Shown here: piece by piece, positions 57,802 through 64,000 of the stretch | How positions within the stretch are numbered: the stretch's first letter is position 1 | How the letters are laid out: each line of letters begins with the position of its first letter | Source of the DNA: Plasmodium brasilianum | Taxonomy: Eukaryota > Apicomplexa > Aconoidasida > Haemosporida > Plasmodiidae | DNA length: 64,000 bases | Direction: 5' to 3' | Assembly: GCF_023973825.1 (NCBI RefSeq) | Contig: NC_090127.1 | Span: 2,903,501 to 2,967,500 of the forward strand | Made by a program: the position numbers and the translations under genes | Notes under the pieces: generated by a model | The model's database searches: none | Told to the model about the DNA's origin: nothing | The model's input: the letters and a program-made list of their open reading frames with translations, nothing else

Positions 57802-58932
57802 ATGGGTGATGAAGAAGTTCAAGCTTTAGTTGTTGACAACGGATCAGGAAATGTAAAGGCAGGAGTAGCAGGAGATGATGCACCTCGATCAGTTTTTCCA
57901 AGTATAGTTGGTAGACCAAAAAATCCAGGTATCATGGTTGGTATGGAAGAAAAGGATGCATTTGTTGGTGATGAGGCACAAACAAAAAGAGGTATATTAA
58001 CCCTAAAATATCCAATTGAACATGGTATAGTAACAAACTGGGATGATATGGAAAAAATATGGCATCATACTTTTTATAATGAATTAAGAGCAGCACCAGA
58101 AGAGCATCCAGTATTATTAACAGAAGCTCCGTTGAATCCAAAAGGAAATCGTGAAAGGATGACACAAATTATGTTTGAATCATTTAATGTGCCAGCTATG
58201 TATGTAGCTATTCAAGCTGTGTTATCTTTATACTCATCTGGTCGAACAACTGGTATTGTTTTAGATAGTGGTGATGGTGTATCTCACACTGTACCGATAT
58301 ATGAAGGATATGCATTACCTCATGCTATAATGAGATTAGATTTGGCTGGAAGAGATTTAACAGAATATTTGATGAAAATATTGCATGAACGTGGTTATGG
58401 TTTTTCTACGTCAGCAGAAAAAGAAATTGTAAGAGATATTAAAGAGAAATTATGTTATATCGCTTTAAATTTTGATGAAGAGATGAAAACCTCTGAACAG
58501 AGTAGTGATATTGAAAAATCATATGAATTACCAGATGGAAATATTATAACAGTAGGTAATGAAAGATTTAGGTGTCCAGAAGCTTTATTCCAACCATCTT
58601 TCCTAGGAAAAGAAGCGGCAGGAATTCACACCACTACCTTTAATTCTATTAAAAAATGTGATGTAGATATACGTAAAGATTTGTATGGAAATATTGTTTT
58701 ATCCGGAGGAACAACCATGTATGAAGGTATTGGGGAAAGGTTAACCAGAGATATTACTACACTTGCTCCATCAACAATGAAAATTAAAGTGGTTGCACCA
58801 CCGGAAAGAAAATATTCTGTTTGGATAGGTGGATCTATTTTATCATCACTCTCTACGTTTCAACAAATGTGGATAACAAAAGAGGAGTATGACGAGTCGG
58901 GACCAAGTATTGTTCACAGAAAGTGTTTCTGA
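57802..58932 (+). CDS. ACT1: Actin I
   Basis: A single intronless exon of 376 residues, the length of canonical actin plus one. It starts [20 protein letters not shown] and has the nucleotide-binding loops [11 protein letters not shown] and [11 protein letters not shown], the DNase-loop region ([18 protein letters not shown]), [15 protein letters not shown] and the C-terminus [13 protein letters not shown]. Gly-Asn substitutions such as GSGNVKAG and KNPGIM are as in Plasmodium actin I rather than the sexual-stage isoform actin II. It is the main parasite actin, forming the short dynamic filaments used in gliding, invasion and vesicle traffic. Codon use is less AT-biased at third positions than in neighbours, consistent with high expression. 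The gene is flanked by a long 5' intergenic region and a 3' poly(A) tract. Confidence 0.98.
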   Translation: MGDEEVQALVVDNGSGNVKAGVAGDDAPRSVFPSIVGRPKNPGIMVGMEEKDAFVGDEAQTKRGILTLKYPIEHGIVTNWDDMEKIWHHTFYNELRAAPEEHPVLLTEAPLNPKGNRERMTQIMFESFNVPAMYVAIQAVLSLYSSGRTTGIVLDSGDGVSHTVPIYEGYALPHAIMRLDLAGRDLTEYLMKILHERGYGFSTSAEKEIVRDIKEKLCYIALNFDEEMKTSEQSSDIEKSYELPDGNIITVGNERFRCPEALFQPSFLGKEAAGIHTTTFNSIKKCDVDIRKDLYGNIVLSGGTTMYEGIGERLTRDITTLAPSTMKIKVVAPPERKYSVWIGGSILSSLSTFQQMWITKEEYDESGPSIVHRKCF

Positions 58933-58961
58933 TCGTTGAACACTTACCTCAAAAATGTAGT

Positions 58962-59018
<57 letters not shown>

Positions 59019-59709
59019 AGGAAAAAATAAAAAATAAAAAAATAAAGAAAAAATATAAAGAAAAAAAATAAAAGAGAGAAAAGAATACAACGTTGCAAAG
59101 AAGAGAAGTGTATAATGCAGATCAAAAAAGCAGGGTGCAGAAACTAAATGAACTTCCACATAATACACACGAATAATCAGCGGTTTGTCGAAGCTGCCGT
59201 GCGGAAAGGAATAAATGAGCGGAGTTTTTTCCCAATGGAATAAAGCATAAAAAAAAAAAAAAAAAAATTTCGGAACAATATATATTAAATATATATATTA
59301 CATACATATATTTACATACATATATTTACATACATATATTTACATACATATATTTACATACGTATATTATATACATATATTATATACATATATTATATAC
59401 ATATGTTATATATATTCATATTATATGCATATATTGTATACATATATATTGTATACATTTATATTGTATACATATATTGTATACATATATTATGTACGTA
59501 CATTATGTGAGTACATTATGTACGTGTATGTACAATTTTTATATATTTTTGTGAAATTTTTTTTTTTTTTTTTTTTTTGTTTCTTATGCGTAAATACATT
59601 TTAACAACTCTGGAAAACACGACCCAGAAGAGTCTTTATTAAAATAATAATATATATATAGTTTACTCAACTTTAGTAAAATAGAAGAAAGATAAATTAT
59701 TATTTTTAA
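58933..59709. other. Actin 3' region with long poly(A) and TATACA repeats
   Basis: A tract of 54 consecutive A runs from 58963 to 59016, followed by A-rich repeats to about 59070. CATACATATATTTA and TATATTATATACATA-type repeats cover 59290-59525, and poly(T) lies at 59559-59578. No gene was seen. The tract lies in or just past the actin 3' UTR. Confidence 0.6.
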
Positions 59710-60854
59710 ATGAACTCTATTTTTTCATTAAATTATTCATTCCCAACCAACCTATTTACAAGGAGGCACAAGCGTCAGTTGAGTAAGCCCGCATATATAT
59801 GTCCATACGCATATGTACAGGCATATGTGTACGTATATATGCGTATGTATATGTATATAAGTACATATGCTCCTTCCCCCCCTTTTTTTCTGGTTGTTCC
59901 ATTTACAATGAATATATACATTTTTTTTTTTTAAATTACTACTATAAAGAAGTCATTTCTTAAATTCTTCCTATTTACACTTTTTCCATAATATAATATT
60001 ATTGTTATGTGTTATACAAGTACGTATATAATAATATGTATATGTGTGCATATAATTTGTAAGATTATATAAAGTTGAAAATGTAAATAATTTTACAATC
60101 TATGCTGAAAATGTTCAGTGAAGAGAAGAAAAAGAAAAACAAAAATAAAAAATAATGATATTTCGTTTTTATAATTTAAGAATAACTGTATGTATACATC
60201 TTTGCATATTATTTATATGTTTTTGTATTTATGCATATTGTACTTATGCGTGTGTACTCATATTGCGTATATGCACAAATGACATATTATGACAATACAA
60301 GGGGGTATACATAATAATATACTGTGTTTACATTTGTACATATAATTTTAAGGAAAACTTTAATAACTGCAATAAGGAGTAGCAAATATCTATTATATTT
60401 CTACAGCAGGGAATAAACTTAAGTGTACCTACATAAATGTACGTAGGTTTAAATATGTGTGCGTATGTAAGCAAATACATATACATAGTTGCAAATATTT
60501 TATTAAGGCGAACTAGGCAATGATATGTAAGATTTATGTTATCCCCCTTCTCTCACATCATTTATATTCCGCCATTAGTTAGTTAAAATATATTGGCATT
60601 TTTTTTTTTTTTTCTTTAAGTATATAGCAAGAGAGGACCAAATAATGAGCCGATCTGTGCGTTTAGCGTACATTGTTGTTTTATTTTCCTTTATTTTATT
60701 TTACTCCATCTTTCTCCATTTTGCTTAATTTTTTTGACGTAAATGGGGTTAAATTTACAGCAATCAGAGGAGCTCAGAGTGTGTGCAACAGATGTTTATA
60801 GAAATATTTTTTAACGACTTTTCTTCTGGGCTTAGGATTAAAATTTTTAGCTCG

Positions 60855-60915
<61 letters not shown>

Positions 60916-60977
60916 AAAAAGAAAAAAAAAAAAGAAAAAAGAAAAAAGAACAAGAAAAAAGGAGTAATGAAAAATAG
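59710..60977 (+). CDS. Small three-exon protein with poly-lysine C-terminus, function unknown
   Basis: Three exons fit in phase: 59710-59782 (MNSIFSLNYSFPTNLFTRRH...), 60628-60667 (REDQIMSRSVRL) and 60761-60977, for 109 residues. The conserved-looking part of the last exon is SSECVQQMFIEIFFNDFSSG then LRIKIFSS. After that a run of about 57 A, then A-rich sequence, encodes some 35 residues that are nearly all lysine, to the stop at 60975-60977. I do not recognise the family. The first intron is long (845 nt). The tail could be artefactual if the A-run length is wrong or if the true 3' end is spliced before it. Confidence 0.5.
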
Positions 60978-61256
60978 TAAAGACGAAAGAAAGTAGACCA
61001 TTACTAGGTTAAAATTTAGCTGCAAAAATTACAATAAAAAAAAAAAGAAAAGAAAACATTTCGTTACGTTTCAAAAAAACAAATAATAAAAACTGTTCTT
61101 CATGTCAAACTTATCATCCAAACGGATAGAAATTTTGTAGTCCTTGCATAACTACCATTTTGTGAGTTATATTTCAGTCGGTATATATAAGAATAAAAAG
61201 AAAAATATTTAAATTATTGATTATGGTGCTATTCCTTTTTTGCAATTTTTATTAAA

Positions 61257-61292
<36 letters not shown>

Positions 61293-61561
61293 CAGAAGAC
61301 AAAATAACAAAACATCAAAAAAAAGTTGTTATGCCATTACTGTGCTGAAGTTATCTTAGAGTGGTTTAATTGGAGAGGTCAATATCGTTTCGTTGATACA
61401 TACACATTTATAGCCTTAATTATGCATAAACTTAAAAGAAAAAAAAAAAAAAATAAAACAAAACAAAACACAAAAAAGCATAACAAATCAAAGTATAGCA
61501 AAATAAAACAGGCACATAAATGTAACTGTTCAAACTGGCTTCACCCCCTTTTTCGAAAGAG
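60978..61561. other. Convergent intergenic region
   Basis: A-rich DNA between the small plus-strand gene and the 3' end of the VPS54-like gene, with a poly(A) run at 61260-61290 and AAACA repeats (61455-61475). No gene could be supported. Confidence 0.5.
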
Positions 61562-64000
61562 CTAAATTTTGTACTTTTTCAGAATAACTAAAGGGTTAAT
61601 TGTTATGTACCACAAAGACTTGCAGATTTGCAAAAAATCATTTAAAAAATTTTCTAATATTTCAGATAAAAATGGTATTTTGTATAAAATTACTAAAACG
61701 TTCGTTATATCAATTAGTATTTTATCTCCCACATTTTTATTTATTATGGAACATATTTTTTCATTAAATTCGTACTTATAATAATATAAAATTAATTTGT
61801 CAATTTCAGATTTGTCTGTGAAGTCGTCCTCTACTAACCTTCTTATGATTTCTTTGTACTTACTATTTTCCTTCAATACGTTTATTCTTAATCTGAAACG
61901 ATTTGCTATATCTTGGAAAAGTTCACGGTACATTTCCTTCGTGTCCTCTTCCTGTAGATAAATTGATAGTACCTGGGAGAGAAGCGTAAAAAGAGTTTTA
62001 TGAAAGTTCGAAAATGCAACATAAGGATGTGTAAATACGTATACGTGCACATACGCCAATACACATACGAACTCACACATGCACATACACCAATACACAT
62101 ACGAACTCACACATGCACATACGCCAATACACATACGAACTCACACATGCACATACGCCAGTACACATACGAACTCACACATGCACATACGCCAGTACAC
62201 ATACGAACTCACACATGCACATACGCCAGTACACATACGAACTCACACATGCACATGTATAAACCCACATTCCCCGCGCATACCTTGCAAGTGGATCGGA
62301 GCTGCATCCCGTAGGGAAGAATGTCACACTCGTAATTTATGGAGTTCACTTTTTCATTCTTTATTAAGTTTTCAGATGCTAGCCATATATTTGTGTAGTA
62401 GTCAAATCGTGTTGACAGTATGTCCACTATTTTTTGGGCAAGCTTCTTTTTCAAAATTGATAGTTTATCTAGCACTAGTTTAAATTTCTTATAATAAGCC
62501 TCTTGCTGATTTTTAGAAAAATGAAAATCTACTAGTACGTATGTTTCGTGTGATATAAGAATTTTAAAAAATTTATTAAAACAATCATTAAAGACTTTTT
62601 TTACCGAATGTATATCTACATCAACTAGTAACTCTTCCAATAGGAGTTTTATTTTATCATTTTTGTGAACTGGGAATTCACTCAGTTTATTGGGAAGGTT
62701 TTCCTTTATTTGTCTTTCTTCTTCTTTATATTTTGCGCCCATCTGGCTATTGGATTTACTTGAAAAGGACAGTGATACTAATTTATTTATTTTTTTTTTT
62801 TTTTCTTCTCCTTGTGGTTCTTCTGCTTCTCTTCCTTTTGAAAAAACATCAACTTGTGGATGTTACTGATTCGTTTTCCCCCCCTCGAACTACATACGGT
62901 ATTCTTTTTCGTGTCTACGCTATTTGATTTTTCCTTAACATTGCGGCTGTTATTACTACCAGTTCGTAGTATCGTTTTAGCAGTTCCTTCACTCTGAAAA
63001 ATGGTACAGCTTTTCAAATTTTCTTTTGAAAAAGAGGATTTGGAATTATTCTCGTCCAGCTTCCTATCGCACGTGTGGTCTTTTTTTTTTTTTTTTTTGC
63101 CCAATTCTAGTCCTCCGTTCAATTTTGTAGCATTTTTATTCCAGATTTTTGCGTTCACTGGACTTACCGCCTTCCCATACATTCCTCTTGTACCAAATAA
63201 GTTAACGATATGGTTGAAAATGGCCAATATGTGTTTCAAAATAAGAGAAGAAAAATCAATTGTATTCATGACTAATGCTAGTATCTTTATGGTTATACTT
63301 CTAAGAGTATTATTCGTAACAGCATGTCCGTTAATAATAAAATGGAGTATATTACTATAAAACTGTGTTTCATAAAAATTAAGTATTTTTATTACAATTT
63401 CTTTTGATATAAATGGAAGGGATAACATATAATGAGTGTACTGAAACAGGATACATAAAAAACTTAGATTACTGTTGGTCATGTAATAATCTCTTCCTTT
63501 TAAGCTAATTTTATGTACTTGTTCATTATTTAAAGAAAAATAATTTACCAGTTGACTGTTTATTTCGTCTGGTATATCTTCAACAACATCCCATTTTTCT
63601 ATTTCAAATAATTTATTAATTTGGATATTTTTAAACTCATAAAAGTTATTAACAGCTATAAGAGCTTCGCTCTTTAAGTACTGGAATGCCTTCTCTGCAT
63701 AAGTCGACTCCTTTCCAAAAGGTTTGCAGCAACCTCTATTTTTAGCTTCATCAGACGTAATGCCGTATAACTCACCACATAACACTTGCTTCATATGACG
63801 CACCTCCTTATTACAGCACATTTTGGACTTCATTTGTTTCACCTTTTCAAACATATATATAGTACTATCCCTATATTCATCTTTTCTCCTTAGAAAGTGA
63901 GTCATAACTTTACGAGGAATATGAAAATATTGATTTTTTATTAAAAGACAGTTTTTATCATGACTTACGCAATTACGTTCTTTTTTCTGACCAATGTACA
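61562..64000 (-). CDS. VPS54-like GARP-complex subunit, C-terminal part (runs off the window; frameshifted)
   Basis: Visible exons are 64000 (incomplete) to 62284 and 61972-61562, about 709 residues of C-terminal sequence. The frame is open to the window edge upstream of the ATG at 63903-63905, so the true start lies outside. The Vps54 C-terminal domain is recognisable. ALIAVNNFYEFKNIQINKLF then EKWDVVEDIPDEINSQLVNY corresponds to human RFVEKFHEERKTKLSLLLDN...ERWKQADVPAEFQDLVDSL. Further matches are NNTLRSITIKILALVMN, AQKIVDILSTRFDYY and EMYRELFQDIANRFRLRINV. VPS54 with VPS51-53 tethers endosome-derived vesicles at the trans-Golgi. A low-complexity basic insert interrupts the middle. Inside it the frame breaks in a run of 15 T (A on the coding strand) at 62790-62804, and the next frame continues through 62742-62284 without a stop. 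The intron holds a 34-bp minisatellite. Confidence 0.8.
62047..62250. repeat. 34-bp minisatellite in the VPS54-like intron
   Basis: Six head-to-tail copies of GCACATACGCCAGTACACAT plus ACGAACTCACACAT occur, starting at 62047, 62081, 62115 and every 34 bases onward. The intron is 311 nt, so the array makes up about two thirds of it. Open frames on both strands through the array are artefacts. Confidence 0.93.

Noticed and set aside
61906..62483. Open frames made of His/Thr/Tyr repeats across the VPS54-like intron
   Set aside because: They come from the 34-bp minisatellite and cross a well-supported GT/AG intron.

Overview
The window is nuclear DNA of a malaria parasite (genus Plasmodium). It is very AT-rich, with poly(A)/poly(T) runs, (TA)n tracts and many minisatellites between genes. 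The coding blocks are less AT-rich, introns have GT/AG ends, and the proteins carry Asn, Lys and Ser low-complexity inserts. Gene content and order (kinesin-13, UBC12, organellar L3, a second kinesin, an ENTH protein, 5-aminolevulinate synthase, actin I) match what I recall of the right part of P. falciparum chromosome 12. The base composition is not that of P. falciparum or the P. vivax/P. knowlesi group. A P. malariae- or P. ovale-like species is my best guess, but I cannot fix the species from sequence alone.

Layout, left to right: a FAM133-like nuclear protein (+, 939-2062); a ZC3H15/Tma46-type DRG-binding protein (-, 2858-5014, seven exons); an unassigned helical protein (+, 6880-8817); a small five-exon protein (+, 9137-10396); 5-formyltetrahydrofolate cyclo-ligase (-, 10450-11694); kinesin-13 (+, 14342-17970, frameshifted in an A15 run); a large RAP-type organellar protein (-, to 22252); NEDD8-conjugating enzyme UBC12 (+, 22886-24160); organellar ribosomal protein uL3 (+, 25210-26226); a 12-exon coiled-coil protein (+, 27531-31583); a divergent kinesin (-, 32088-36838); a poorly resolved multi-exon gene (+, 37589-39274); an ENTH-domain protein with an RS-rich tail (+, 41349-43238); an ankyrin-type protein (+, 45449-46444); a type I membrane protein resembling plant vacuolar sorting receptors (+, 47419-49659); ALAS (+, 51436-53711); actin I (+, 57802-58932); a small poly-lysine protein (+, 59710-60977); and the C-terminal part of a VPS54-like GARP subunit (-, 61562 to beyond 64000, also broken at an A15 run).

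There is no operon logic here, since these are single eukaryotic genes. Three of them would act in post-Golgi and endosomal trafficking: the epsin-like ENTH protein (adaptor), the receptor-like protein with a possible YxxPhi tail (cargo receptor) and VPS54 (retrograde tether). Others serve the mitochondrion or apicoplast (ALAS, uL3, the RAP protein) or the cytoskeleton (actin and two kinesins). I found no rRNA, tRNA, CRISPR or transposon.

The most interesting observation is the receptor-like protein at 47419-49659. Its conserved cysteines and C-terminal module line up with the lumenal domain of plant vacuolar sorting receptors, a family I do not associate with Plasmodium. Splice junctions were assigned by eye from GT/AG ends, phase and homology and have not been checked against RNA.
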